Of a stretch of DNA of 31,501 nucleotides, positions 15,681-22,628 are shown piece after piece (position 1 is the first letter of the stretch; each line of letters begins with the position of its first letter). The notes under the pieces were generated by a model. The model was not told where the DNA came from. It was given only the letters and a program-made list of their open reading frames with translations, and did not search any database. The DNA is taken from contig DBWR01000074.1 of assembly GCA_002309305.1 (NCBI GenBank), positions 60,282-91,782 on the forward strand, written 5' to 3'. A program made the translations under genes and the position numbers. The DNA is from Treponema sp. UBA1233. GTDB lineage: Bacteria; Spirochaetota; Spirochaetia; Treponematales; Treponemataceae.

Positions 15681-16943
15681 ATGAAAAAGAATCGTATCAT
15701 CTGTTTTTTGTTGACGTTATTATGCTCAGCTTTCCTAGTTTCCTGCGGCATGAATTATTCGGCTGTGTATTTTCAAAATAATTCTGAAGACTTTTCATTT
15801 TCTGGAAATGGAGTTGACGAGAATACTGTGTTTGAGCTTGGTTCCTGTGGCAAGACGGTTGCGGCATATACTGCATTGTCTTTGGTTGATGAGGTAAAAC
15901 TGGACCTGAATCAGAAGATCAAGCCTCATCTGGATGCCAAACTTATTACCGAGGATGCAAGACTTGACGAGATTACAGTTAAACAGCTTTTGTGCCACAC
16001 CGCAGGTTTTTCTCCAAGCTATGAATTAGGCGTAGATAAGAAAATATACTCAGACCCGGGAAAAGAATTCCGTTATTCGGGAGTCGGATATATTTATTTG
16101 CAGAATGTCATAGAAAAAGCAAGCGGAATGAGTTTTGAAGAGGCCGCCTCTCATTATGTGTTTGAACCGCTGGGAATGAAAAACAGTACTTTTGAAAATG
16201 CAAGGACAATCACTCCATACATGAACGCAGGAAACGCTGTGTTATATGCCCTGGTAGTTTTTGTCTTGTCATTTATCGTGCTGCTAATCATATCATGCAT
16301 AATAGGAAAAATCATAAAGCGTAAGAACTTCAAATTCAGATCGGCATACCTTTTCTCTTTTGTTACCTCAGGAATAATCAATGTAATTGCCTTGTGCCTG
16401 ATCATGTCAAAGGTTCTTGTCCTGTTCATCATCTGTTATGCCTTGATGGGAATTATTCTCTTTGTTACAAGAAAGAAATCAAAACTATTCAATGCATGCG
16501 TACCAGTTTTTGTAGCAGCTTTTTTTATTCTTGGATTTACCATCAAGCTTTGCATTCCTGTAACAAATGAACTTGTTTCCAAAGGACCTAACTGTGCATT
16601 TTCATTAAAGTCCACCGCAAAAGACATGTCTCTTTTCTGCAATGCGCTTATGAAAAAACAAAAGAGCACTGACAGTATTTTTTCTGAAATGTTTAATCCA
16701 GCCGTGAAGATTGATGATAAAAACTCATGGGGATTGGGAATTGCAATCGAGAACTCAAGTCAATCTGGAACAACTTACTGGCATTCAGGAATTAATCCTG
16801 GTGCACAGAGCCTCTTTGTCATATATCCGGAACAGGATAAGTATATCATTGTCCTTACAAACAGCGACAAAGGATTGGATTTTTCAAAACAGAAGGCCCG
16901 TGAATTCCTTGGTTTTGACGGCGAATGGGACATACGGAGATAA
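15681..16943 (+). CDS. Beta-lactamase-family serine hydrolase (lipoprotein) with membrane helices inserted in the catalytic domain
   Basis: 420 residues. The signal peptide ends in a lipobox (FLVSC, Cys22). Catalytic motifs of the class C beta-lactamase/DD-peptidase group: SxxK as S55-C-G-K58 in ELGSCGKT; the second motif as Y132-S-G in RYSGVGY (Gly replaces the usual Asn of YxN, a known variant in esterase-like members); and the third as H368-S-G in WHSGINPGAQ. Between the second and third motifs, about residues 184-305, lie several membrane helices (ALVVFVLSFIVLLIISCII, FVTSGIINVIALCLIM, VLVLFIICYALMGIILFV, VFVAAFFILGFTIKLCI). In relatives such helices are more usual at the C-terminal end. 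It probably acts on wall peptides or esters outside the membrane; the substrate is unknown. GAGAGG is 7 bases before the ATG. Confidence 0.85.
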   Translation: MKKNRIICFLLTLLCSAFLVSCGMNYSAVYFQNNSEDFSFSGNGVDENTVFELGSCGKTVAAYTALSLVDEVKLDLNQKIKPHLDAKLITEDARLDEITVKQLLCHTAGFSPSYELGVDKKIYSDPGKEFRYSGVGYIYLQNVIEKASGMSFEEAASHYVFEPLGMKNSTFENARTITPYMNAGNAVLYALVVFVLSFIVLLIISCIIGKIIKRKNFKFRSAYLFSFVTSGIINVIALCLIMSKVLVLFIICYALMGIILFVTRKKSKLFNACVPVFVAAFFILGFTIKLCIPVTNELVSKGPNCAFSLKSTAKDMSLFCNALMKKQKSTDSIFSEMFNPAVKIDDKNSWGLGIAIENSSQSGTTYWHSGINPGAQSLFVIYPEQDKYIIVLTNSDKGLDFSKQKAREFLGFDGEWDIRR

Positions 16944-16987
16944 ACTGGAAACTGTATTGACAATGATGATTCAGGGGGCTAAACCTC

Positions 16988-17016
16988 TTGACTTTTAACG
17001 TCGTGCATTGTATATT
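16988..17016 (+). promoter_or_regulatory. Promoter of the leuA attenuator region
   Basis: TTGACT (16988-16993), a 17-base spacer and TATATT (17011-17016). The predicted transcription start is 17022-17024, exactly at the ATG (17023) of the leucine leader peptide, so this short message would be leaderless. Confidence 0.72.
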
Positions 17017-17022
17017 AAAAAC

Positions 17023-17079
17023 ATGAAAAGAATACTTCTACTACTAGAACTTAATGTCTCAAGCAAATGCCGAAACTAA
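17023..17079 (+). CDS. leuL: Leucine leader peptide (attenuator) of leuA
   Basis: An 18-residue peptide, MKRILLLLELNVSSKCRN. Codons 5-8 are CTT CTA CTA CTA, and a fifth Leu (CTT) comes two codons later. This is the design of leucine-operon leader peptides, where scarcity of charged tRNA-Leu stalls the ribosome; the use of the CTA codon resembles leuL of enteric bacteria. The stop codon is 39 bases before a strong terminator, and leuA starts 141 bases after the stop. There is no Shine-Dalgarno site, and the promoter places the transcript start at the ATG itself. Too short for ordinary gene prediction. The call rests on Leu codon density, position before leuA and the terminator; there is no homology evidence. 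Confidence 0.82.
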   Translation: MKRILLLLELNVSSKCRN

Positions 17080-17117
17080 GGTGCTGGTGTAGTAGTGTAT
17101 ATTAACATGTAACTAAC

Positions 17118-17149
17118 AGACCTGTTGCTTCGGCAGCGGGTCTTTTTTT
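17118..17149 (+). terminator. Attenuator terminator upstream of leuA
   Basis: AGACCTGTTGC (17118-17128), tetraloop TTCG, GCAGCGGGTCT (17133-17143), then seven T (17143-17149). The stem has 11 pairs including two G-U pairs. Candidate competing pairings are visible. CTACTAC (17038-17044, in the Leu codons) can pair with GTAGTAG (17089-17095). AGGT-g-CTG (17079-17086) can pair with CAGACCT (17117-17123), which would open the left arm of the terminator. Confidence 0.85.
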
Positions 17150-17220
17150 ATTGCGTTTATGACGCTAACATAGAGATCTGCTGTCATGCAAACAGCTCTG
17201 TGTTTAATTAGGAGGACTTT

Positions 17221-18909
17221 ATGTCAGTTATGAATCCAAACGGCAAGTATGCCCCGATTGCAGAGATCCCGATTCAGAACCGGGTATGGCCTACAAAGAA
17301 AATTGAAAAGGCACCGCTTTGGTGTTCTGTTGATCTTCGTGACGGTAACCAGGCACTAATCAATCCAATGGGTATAGAAACAAAGCTTTCTTTTTTTGAC
17401 CTGCTTGTGAAAATCGGATTCAAGGAAATAGAGGTAGGTTTCCCGGCAGCAAGTGATACGGAATATGAATTTATCCGCCGTCTTATTGAGGAGAACCGTA
17501 TTCCTGATGACGTTACGATTCAGGTATTGTGCCAGGCCCGCGAACAGCTTGTTAAGAAAACAATGGAATGCCTCAAGGGTGCGCCAAAGGCCATTTTCCA
17601 TATCTATAACTCAACATCTCCAGCCCAGCGTAAGTATACGTTCAACAAGAACAAGGAAGAGATAAAGCAGATTGCAATTGACGGTGTAAAATGCATCAAG
17701 AGCTGCCTGACGGAAGAGGACAAGAAACGTATCCGCCTTGAGTATTCTCCTGAAAGTTTTTCCATGACGGAAATTGATTATGCTGTTGAAATCTGTGAGG
17801 CCGTGAAAAATGAATGGGGATGTTCTCCTGACAACAAGATTATCCTGAACCTGCCTACAACAGTTGAATGTTCAACACCAAACGTGTATGCGGATCAGAT
17901 TGAATATTTTTCTTCCCACATCACAAACCGCGATTCAGTTTTAATAAGCACTCACTGCCACAACGACCGAGGAACAGGTGTTGCATCTGCGGAACTTGGC
18001 CTTTTGGCTGGAGCGGACAGGGTGGAAGGCTGTATCTTTGGAAATGGAGAAAGGACAGGAAACCTGGATGTGGTCACCGTGGCGCTCAACATGTTTAGTC
18101 AGGGTGTGGATCCGGAGCTTGATTTGCGCAACATCGTTGACATTGCGGAAAAATACTGCCAGTACACCGAAATGGAAATTCCTCCAAGAACACCTTATGC
18201 GGGCGAGCTTGTATTTACTGCATTCAGCGGAAGCCATCAGGATGCAATCAGAAAGGGCATGGCAGCCAGGGCAAAGATGGACAAGAACGATTTGTGGGAT
18301 GTCCCATACCTCTTGATCGATCCGCATGACATTGGTCGCCAGTACGAGGGTATCATCAGAATCAACAGCCAGTCTGGAAAGGGCGGTTCTGCATTCATAC
18401 TTGAAGAAAAATACGGACTGTCAATTCCAAAGGCCATGCATCCTGTTGTTGGTGCCGTGGTCAAAAATGCTGCTGATGCTGCACAGCGTGAACTCCGTGC
18501 GGAAGAAATCTACGACCTGTTTGAAAAGCATTGGCTCAAGGCGGACAAGAACCTTACGATTGTGGATTTGTCGGAAACCCATGTGGAAGGAAAGAAGAAA
18601 GCGGAAATCGTGGAGACAACCCTATGCCGTGCTGTAGTCAACTGGAAGGGCGAGCAGATTTCCATCGGAGAAAAAGGCAACGGACCTCTGGATGCTTTCT
18701 CAAATGCACTTTCTCAGACACCGGCTCCAAGGTTCAGCATTACGGCATTCCATGAGCACAGCGTGGGTACAGGAAACAACACAAGTGCCATCGCCTATGT
18801 TCAGATTACATGCGAAGACGGAAACGATTACTGGGGCGTGGGTAAATCAACCAACGTCGGCCGTGCAGGTATCGATGCTGTTGTAAGCGCCTTGAATCAG
18901 ATTGCCTAA
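17221..18909 (+). CDS. leuA: 2-isopropylmalate synthase, long (yeast/actinobacterial) type
   Basis: First committed enzyme of leucine synthesis: condenses acetyl-CoA with 2-oxoisovalerate in the cytoplasm. 562 residues, the length of the long LeuA class found in yeast and Corynebacterium rather than the roughly 510-residue E. coli class. Catalytic motifs: SVDLRDGNQAL near residue 40 (metal-binding Asp and neighbouring Arg), VGFPAASDTEYEF, and STHCHNDRGTGVA (the HxH metal ligands near 245). The C-terminal about 120 residues (AEIVETTLCRAVVNWKG to the end) form the LeuA regulatory domain for leucine feedback, including GTGNNTSAIAYV. AGGAGG at 17210-17215 supports the start at 17221. No other leu gene follows; the next gene is convergent and shares the CTAA at the end. 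Expression is probably controlled by the upstream attenuator. Confidence 0.96.
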   Translation: MSVMNPNGKYAPIAEIPIQNRVWPTKKIEKAPLWCSVDLRDGNQALINPMGIETKLSFFDLLVKIGFKEIEVGFPAASDTEYEFIRRLIEENRIPDDVTIQVLCQAREQLVKKTMECLKGAPKAIFHIYNSTSPAQRKYTFNKNKEEIKQIAIDGVKCIKSCLTEEDKKRIRLEYSPESFSMTEIDYAVEICEAVKNEWGCSPDNKIILNLPTTVECSTPNVYADQIEYFSSHITNRDSVLISTHCHNDRGTGVASAELGLLAGADRVEGCIFGNGERTGNLDVVTVALNMFSQGVDPELDLRNIVDIAEKYCQYTEMEIPPRTPYAGELVFTAFSGSHQDAIRKGMAARAKMDKNDLWDVPYLLIDPHDIGRQYEGIIRINSQSGKGGSAFILEEKYGLSIPKAMHPVVGAVVKNAADAAQRELRAEEIYDLFEKHWLKADKNLTIVDLSETHVEGKKKAEIVETTLCRAVVNWKGEQISIGEKGNGPLDAFSNALSQTPAPRFSITAFHEHSVGTGNNTSAIAYVQITCEDGNDYWGVGKSTNVGRAGIDAVVSALNQIA

Positions 18910-19784
18910 AATCCTGTTGTGATTGCATCGTGTGGACATGCGTTCTTGCATTCTCCACATCGTATGCAGTCCATGCTATCGGGATTCTGCCATACGGGAA
19001 TGTCAAGCTTGCATTTCTTCTGGCAGGTTCCGCAGCCTGTGCATTTTTGCGAATCAACTTTTATCCTGTAAAAAGAAATCCTGTTGAAAAGTCCGTACAC
19101 AGCACCAAGAGGACAGATGTACCTGCAGAAGGGGCGGTAGATTACGATTGAACAAAGGATTATTACGATAAGGATTCCAATCTTCCATTTGTATAGAAAT
19201 CCCACGGTTCCCCTCAATGCCCTGTTCAATAGTACAAGGGGTATTCCTCCTTCAAGAGTTCCAACCGGACAAATCCATTTGCAGAACCATGGCTCTCCAA
19301 GTCCGGTAAAGTCAATTACAAACAGGGGAAGAAGTATTACAAAAAACGCAAGGAAAACAAAGCGCAGCCATCTAAGTGCCTTTTCTCCGGGAAGACGACG
19401 TACTTTTTTTACAAAGGGAATCTTGAACAGCAGGTCCTGTACAAGACCAAAGGGGCAGAGGAAGCCGCACACAAAGCGTCCCATCACGGTCCCAAAGACC
19501 GCAAGCATACCCAAGACATAAAGAGAGATTTTGTATTCACGCGCACCAAGAGTTGCCTGAAGGGAGCCTATTGGACATGAACCCAACGCGCCGGGGCAAG
19601 AGTAGCAGTTCATTCCGGGAACACAGATGTATTTTGTTGCCCCTGTAAAAATCTTTCCCTTTGCAAAGCCTTTAAGGTAGCCGTTGGATATGGCCGCAAA
19701 ACATAGCTGTACTATGAGCCGTATTTTTTGAGTACGTGAGGAAGTGCTTTTGATCTTCTGTTTGTCTGAAGCTTTGTTTTCCAT
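18906..19784 (-). CDS. Membrane 4Fe-4S polyferredoxin-like protein (NapH/CcoG-like)
   Basis: 292 residues from the ATG at 19784, which overlaps the stop codon of the upstream mini-gene (TGATG). The protein has an N-terminal Cys cluster (YICVPGMNCYSCPGALGSCPIG), several membrane helices, repeated CxxxCP motifs (CGFLCPFGLVQD, CKWICPVGTLEGG, CRYICPLGAVYG) and, near the C-terminus, two classic 4Fe-4S ferredoxin motifs (CTGCGTCQKKC and CIRCGECKNACP). This matches the NapH/CcoG-type family of membrane electron carriers. It likely passes electrons across or along the cytoplasmic membrane; the donor and acceptor are not known. It is co-transcribed with the CXXC protein gene and ends 4 bases inside the end of leuA. 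Confidence 0.9.
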   Translation of the reverse strand: MENKASDKQKIKSTSSRTQKIRLIVQLCFAAISNGYLKGFAKGKIFTGATKYICVPGMNCYSCPGALGSCPIGSLQATLGAREYKISLYVLGMLAVFGTVMGRFVCGFLCPFGLVQDLLFKIPFVKKVRRLPGEKALRWLRFVFLAFFVILLPLFVIDFTGLGEPWFCKWICPVGTLEGGIPLVLLNRALRGTVGFLYKWKIGILIVIILCSIVIYRPFCRYICPLGAVYGLFNRISFYRIKVDSQKCTGCGTCQKKCKLDIPVWQNPDSMDCIRCGECKNACPHDAITTGF

Positions 19785-19930
19785 CAGCCGATCCCGATGC
19801 ATTCAAGACAGATTCTTGTTGCCTTTTTAAATACCGTCACAGCCTCGCCACGGAAGATTCCCGCCACCACCAGAACGATTCCGGCACAGAGTATGACTGC
19901 TGCAATGACATTTCGTTTTTTTGCGCCCAT
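19784..19930 (-). CDS. CD1871A-like CXXC-motif membrane mini-protein
   Basis: 48 residues from the ATG at 19930. One membrane helix (NVIAAVILCAGIVLVVAGIF) is followed by the short tail RGEAVTVFKKATRICLECIGIG, with a CxxC near the C-terminus. This tail matches my recollection of the 'CD1871A family CXXC motif-containing protein' found next to 4Fe-4S membrane proteins in clostridia. The function is unknown; thiol or iron-sulfur chemistry with its neighbour is the natural guess. The TGA stop overlaps the ATG of the polyferredoxin gene. ATGs at 19936 and 19966 are also in frame, but the promoter places the transcript start at about 19930 and no Shine-Dalgarno site exists for any of them. Confidence 0.8.
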   Translation of the reverse strand: MGAKKRNVIAAVILCAGIVLVVAGIFRGEAVTVFKKATRICLECIGIG

Positions 19931-19936
19931 ATTCAT

Positions 19937-19966
19937 AATATATGAACGAAAGGGAAATCGTGTCAA
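19937..19966 (-). promoter_or_regulatory. Promoter of the CXXC / polyferredoxin operon, leaderless geometry
   Basis: On the minus strand: TTGACA (19966-19961), an 18-base spacer and TATATT (19942-19937). The predicted transcription start is 19931-19929, on the ATG at 19930. There is no Shine-Dalgarno sequence between the -10 box and the start codon. Confidence 0.7.
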
Positions 19967-19970
19967 GGGA

Positions 19971-20001
19971 GTGGAAAGATGAAAGTTGAAAGATGAAATT
20001 T
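19971..20001 (-). repeat. Intergenic TTTCAAC/TTTCATC-type heptamer repeat, short copy
   Basis: Read on the minus strand this segment is made of TTTCATC, TTTCAAC, TTTCATC and TTTCCAC units. It is a shorter, less regular copy of the repeats at 22761-22827 and 28680-28720, in the opposite orientation. It lies in the divergent gap between the CXXC gene and the secreted-protein gene, between their -35 boxes. Confidence 0.5.
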
Positions 20002-20003
20002 AT

Positions 20004-20032
20004 TTGACAAAACCCCGCCTGCGTGTTATGGT
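20004..20032 (+). promoter_or_regulatory. Promoter of the small secreted protein gene at 20060
   Basis: TTGACA (20004-20009), a 17-base spacer and TATGGT (20027-20032) preceded by TGT, forming an extended -10. The predicted start is near 20039, leaving a short leader with AGGAGG about 5 bases before the ATG at 20060. Confidence 0.6.
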
Positions 20033-20059
20033 TGTAGGTGGAAATTTAGGAGGTTTGTT

Positions 20060-20599
20060 ATGAAAAAACTTGGTCTTTTAACATGTTTTCTGTTTTTTAC
20101 TTTAAGTTCATTTGCCATTGATTACGATAAGGTGACAACTCGTGTGCTTCCGACACTTACCGATGACGAAATCTTTATAGGAAATTGTGCAAACGAAAAG
20201 GAACTTGCATTGCTGTTGGAAAAAGGTGTTAAATATTCATTTGGTAGAACGCTTGAGAATTCTGATGTGATTGTAAAAAGCATTCTATCTCATATGGAAA
20301 GCAAGAAGATTTATAACAAGAAATATGAACTTGTAGAAAAGCGAAATGAAAGGTTTGATGTCATGTTTCACGTGAATTTAGATTTTGATGAAATTGTAGA
20401 GATAATCAACACATTTAAAACAAAATTGAAGAATACAGACAGGTATTACTTGGTTTGTATGATAGATGAAAGTTATGAAAGAAATGGATATGTCATTGTA
20501 TATGATGCAAAGAAAAAGGAAGTTTTCATGCAGTATGGAGACCTCTATGGGTTATATCATGTTAATCATCATATTGATGAAGGGTTTGATAAATGGTAA
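20060..20599 (+). CDS. Secreted protein of unknown function
   Basis: 179 residues with a clear signal peptide (MKKLGLLTCFLFFTLSSFAID, cleavage probably after SSFA). The mature part is mixed alpha/beta and charged; no motif or family is recognised. An ELALLLEKGVKYSFG segment and a YYLVCMIDESYERNGYVIVYD strand pair suggest a compact globular domain. AGGAGG lies just upstream. The gene has its own promoter and its stop codon lies inside the left arm of a terminator hairpin, so it looks like a one-gene unit. Composition is AT-richer than neighbouring housekeeping genes. Confidence 0.75.
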   Translation: MKKLGLLTCFLFFTLSSFAIDYDKVTTRVLPTLTDDEIFIGNCANEKELALLLEKGVKYSFGRTLENSDVIVKSILSHMESKKIYNKKYELVEKRNERFDVMFHVNLDFDEIVEIINTFKTKLKNTDRYYLVCMIDESYERNGYVIVYDAKKKEVFMQYGDLYGLYHVNHHIDEGFDKW

Positions 20600-20635
20600 T
20601 AGCTTTTTTATTTGCGGTATTACCAACTTTTTTTT
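20594..20635 (+). terminator. Terminator overlapping the stop codon of the 20060 gene
   Basis: TGGTAATA (20594-20601) pairs perfectly with TATTACCA (20618-20625); loop of 16 bases; eight T at 20628-20635. The TAA stop codon is part of the left arm. The stem is AT-rich, so strength is moderate. Confidence 0.6.
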
Positions 20636-20646
20636 GTTGATTGATT

Positions 20647-21372
20647 ATGCGTAGGTTTGCGGCGATAATTTCCATACTACTTCTATCCTCCTCATTCATC
20701 TGGGGGCTTACACTACGAGAGAGGGAAAGTCCGTTAAATTATTTCAAGAAGGAAAGGAAGCAGGATTATAAGTTTGCGCTTTCTGAGGCAAGGGAAATCC
20801 TCTCGGAATTAAAGACACAGGATTATCCGTATGCTATGGAAGCCGCTTCTATCGTGTTTCCGGAACTCATGCGCTACAGGTCGTTTCAAAACGAAATTGA
20901 ATCCCTCTTTAACGAAGTGCTGGCAGTTACCACAGAAGAAAGCGACGGTTTTTCCATCGGGGAATTCCAGATGAAGCCGGTGTTTGCAATTCAGGTTGAA
21001 AAAATCATTTCACTAAATCCTCAGTTGCGTCAAAAATATGGGGCAGTCAGCTTTGGAGGGGATGTTTCGACCGTGCAGGCCCGAAGAGATCGAGTCATGA
21101 GACTTAACGACAAAACCCTTCAGCTTGAATATCTTAAGGCATTCATCGACTATGAGGTGGAAGTCCTTTCCCTTGCTTCCGAAGATTTGAATTCCAGAAT
21201 ATCCTATCTTTCTGCGGCATACAATTTTGGAATAAGCCAGGACCGCAAATATCTTGAAAGGGCATTCAATATGGAAACATTCCCATCGGGGAAACGCAGA
21301 CTTTATTTCAATTATCAGAAAATCTGTCTGGATGCCGCTGTTGAATTGGGTAGGGAAGTTAAAAAAAAATGA
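20647..21372 (+). CDS. Secreted protein, possible lysozyme-like fold
   Basis: 241 residues from the ATG at 20647 (signal peptide MRRFAAIISILLLSSSFIWG). A TTG two codons earlier is less likely. The middle part shows FPELMRYRSFQNEIE followed, about 40 residues later, by DGFSIGEFQMKPVFA. In lytic transglycosylases a catalytic Glu is followed by a G-x-MQ/FQ-x-x-P segment; the Glu of PELMRY and the SIGEFQMKP stretch resemble this pattern, as in some uncharacterised Bacteroidetes proteins. This is a motif-level inference, not a firm assignment. No Shine-Dalgarno site is present; the upstream bases are a T-run from the previous terminator. The C-terminus is helical and ends in KKK. Confidence 0.68.
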   Translation: MRRFAAIISILLLSSSFIWGLTLRERESPLNYFKKERKQDYKFALSEAREILSELKTQDYPYAMEAASIVFPELMRYRSFQNEIESLFNEVLAVTTEESDGFSIGEFQMKPVFAIQVEKIISLNPQLRQKYGAVSFGGDVSTVQARRDRVMRLNDKTLQLEYLKAFIDYEVEVLSLASEDLNSRISYLSAAYNFGISQDRKYLERAFNMETFPSGKRRLYFNYQKICLDAAVELGREVKKK

Positions 21373-21375
21373 TGC

Positions 21376-21404
21376 AAAACCCATGCTGATTCGGGCTTTT
21401 TTTT
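21376..21404 (+). terminator. Weak rho-independent terminator
   Basis: AAAACCC (21376-21382) can pair with GGGCTTT (21393 onward) with one mismatch or bulge at C21396, followed by eight T (21397-21404). Located 4 bases after the stop codon of the preceding gene. Short stem, hence low confidence. Confidence 0.4.
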
Positions 21405-21470
21405 CCGAAAATATTCTTACGGGGTAAAACAAATTCCGTCATGCCCATACGATTATTTCTGGAGAAAAAC

Positions 21471-22037
21471 ATGCATAAATCAGGTAAAAAAATCTTTGCA
21501 GTTTCAGCACTTTTTTTTATTTCAATAGTATTCTTTTCATGCTCAGGCAATTATGACCTCAACGGCAAGTGGAAATTCCCCGACGGCTCAAGCATAAAAT
21601 TTGACACGAAAAAGGGGACTTATTCTGCAAAGGGTGACACATCATCCAGCAAGGGTGAATTTACGCTCATTACAACAGGCGTTCTGGAAACTGATGACGG
21701 AAGCAGTTTTTCAATTGCACCGGGAACCAACGGCTTTACAATTGATTTTTACGGCAGCGAGATTTACGCAAAGGGAAAAAAAGTGAACAGGCTGGAAGAT
21801 TTGGACGGTCTATACAGCGGAACCGGCGACAACGGCAATGTTGAATTCCTGTTTGACAAAAAGACCCATGTGCTTACGATAACTCTTGGTGAAGATTCCC
21901 TTCAAGTCTATTACATGATTAACACAAACGAGGCGATTCTGTTTACAAGCGGACACTATGCTTCTTCATTCCCATATCCGATTGAATGGAAGGATAGGAA
22001 ACAGGTTATTGTTGACGGAACCCTGCTCAAACGCTAG
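21471..22037 (+). CDS. Small lipoprotein of unknown function
   Basis: 188 residues. Signal peptide MHKSGKKIFAVSALFFISIV with a lipobox ending at FFSC, so the mature protein is probably lipid-anchored in the periplasm or outer envelope. The mature part is beta-rich, with several -DGS- and -GDxGN- turns: DLNGKWKFPDGSSIKFD, GVLETDDGSSFSI and DGLYSGTGDNGNVEFLFD read like repeated WxFxDG-type beta units of lipocalin-like or DUF5640-type proteins (weak). The ATG at 21471 is chosen because GGAG is 6 bases upstream and the signal peptide begins there; the in-frame ATG at 21441 is rejected. Its stop codon shares CTAG with the stop of the convergent gene. Confidence 0.75.
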   Translation: MHKSGKKIFAVSALFFISIVFFSCSGNYDLNGKWKFPDGSSIKFDTKKGTYSAKGDTSSSKGEFTLITTGVLETDDGSSFSIAPGTNGFTIDFYGSEIYAKGKKVNRLEDLDGLYSGTGDNGNVEFLFDKKTHVLTITLGEDSLQVYYMINTNEAILFTSGHYASSFPYPIEWKDRKQVIVDGTLLKR

Positions 22038-22627
22038 GATTTTTTCTGGGAGGGATGGTAGACGCTTTCGATTATGGCGATTACTTCCTTGTCCTTGTAG
22101 TCAAAGTTGTAGTTCTTAAGCGGTGAAAACTGCAGCTCGTATCTAGTCTCCATGTTCTCTTCGATTTCCACAATCTCAGGAATGAAATCCCTTGCTCCCT
22201 GTTCATAAATCAGCCAGCACTGAAGGTAAATGAAGTTTTTGCCAATGGTATAGCATTCGCGGCTTGTGAGCGGACTTTCGACTTTCTTTACCGTGATGAA
22301 TGTACTCAAGTCTCCAATGCTCAAGTTTGCCTCACGCACTGCCTTGAACAGTGAATATGCCTTTACAAGATTCGCTTCGTCTTCGGCTATTGCGGCTGCC
22401 TCCGGTGATTTTTTTCCGTAAGTGTGGTATGGATCCGAGTAAGCCTGATATTTTGAGATGATGGATGCCCTGTATTCGGCTTCCTTTGCGTCAATCTTTT
22501 TCTGGAGGATTTCATCTTCATGGACAATATTAGGTTTGGAATTGTCCGTTGCCTGGAACGAGCGTGAGAATTTCTTTGAAAACGCAGTGAACGCCCTTGC
22601 CACTGGTAGTTGGTTTTTCTTTGCCAT
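22034..22627 (-). CDS. Protein of unknown function encoded directly behind a tRNA gene
   Basis: 197 residues, MAKKNQLPVARAFTAFSKKF onward. There is no signal peptide or membrane helix; the sequence is charged and mostly helical, rich in Glu, Lys, Ala and Tyr, so cytoplasmic. No family recognised. The ATG at 22627 lies two bases after the 3' end of tRNA-Gly (last tRNA base 22629), and no Shine-Dalgarno site is possible without entering the tRNA. The frame stays open upstream through the tRNA to 22759, but translation of tRNA sequence is not credible. After tRNA 3'-end processing the message would begin one base before the ATG. Confidence 0.72.
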   Translation of the reverse strand: MAKKNQLPVARAFTAFSKKFSRSFQATDNSKPNIVHEDEILQKKIDAKEAEYRASIISKYQAYSDPYHTYGKKSPEAAAIAEDEANLVKAYSLFKAVREANLSIGDLSTFITVKKVESPLTSRECYTIGKNFIYLQCWLIYEQGARDFIPEIVEIEENMETRYELQFSPLKNYNFDYKDKEVIAIIESVYHPSQKKS

Positions 22628-22628
22628 A

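Noticed and set aside
8600..16943. Accessory block as an integrated mobile element
   Set aside because: No integrase, transposase, flanking direct repeats or tRNA junction were seen; the block may still have been acquired piecemeal.
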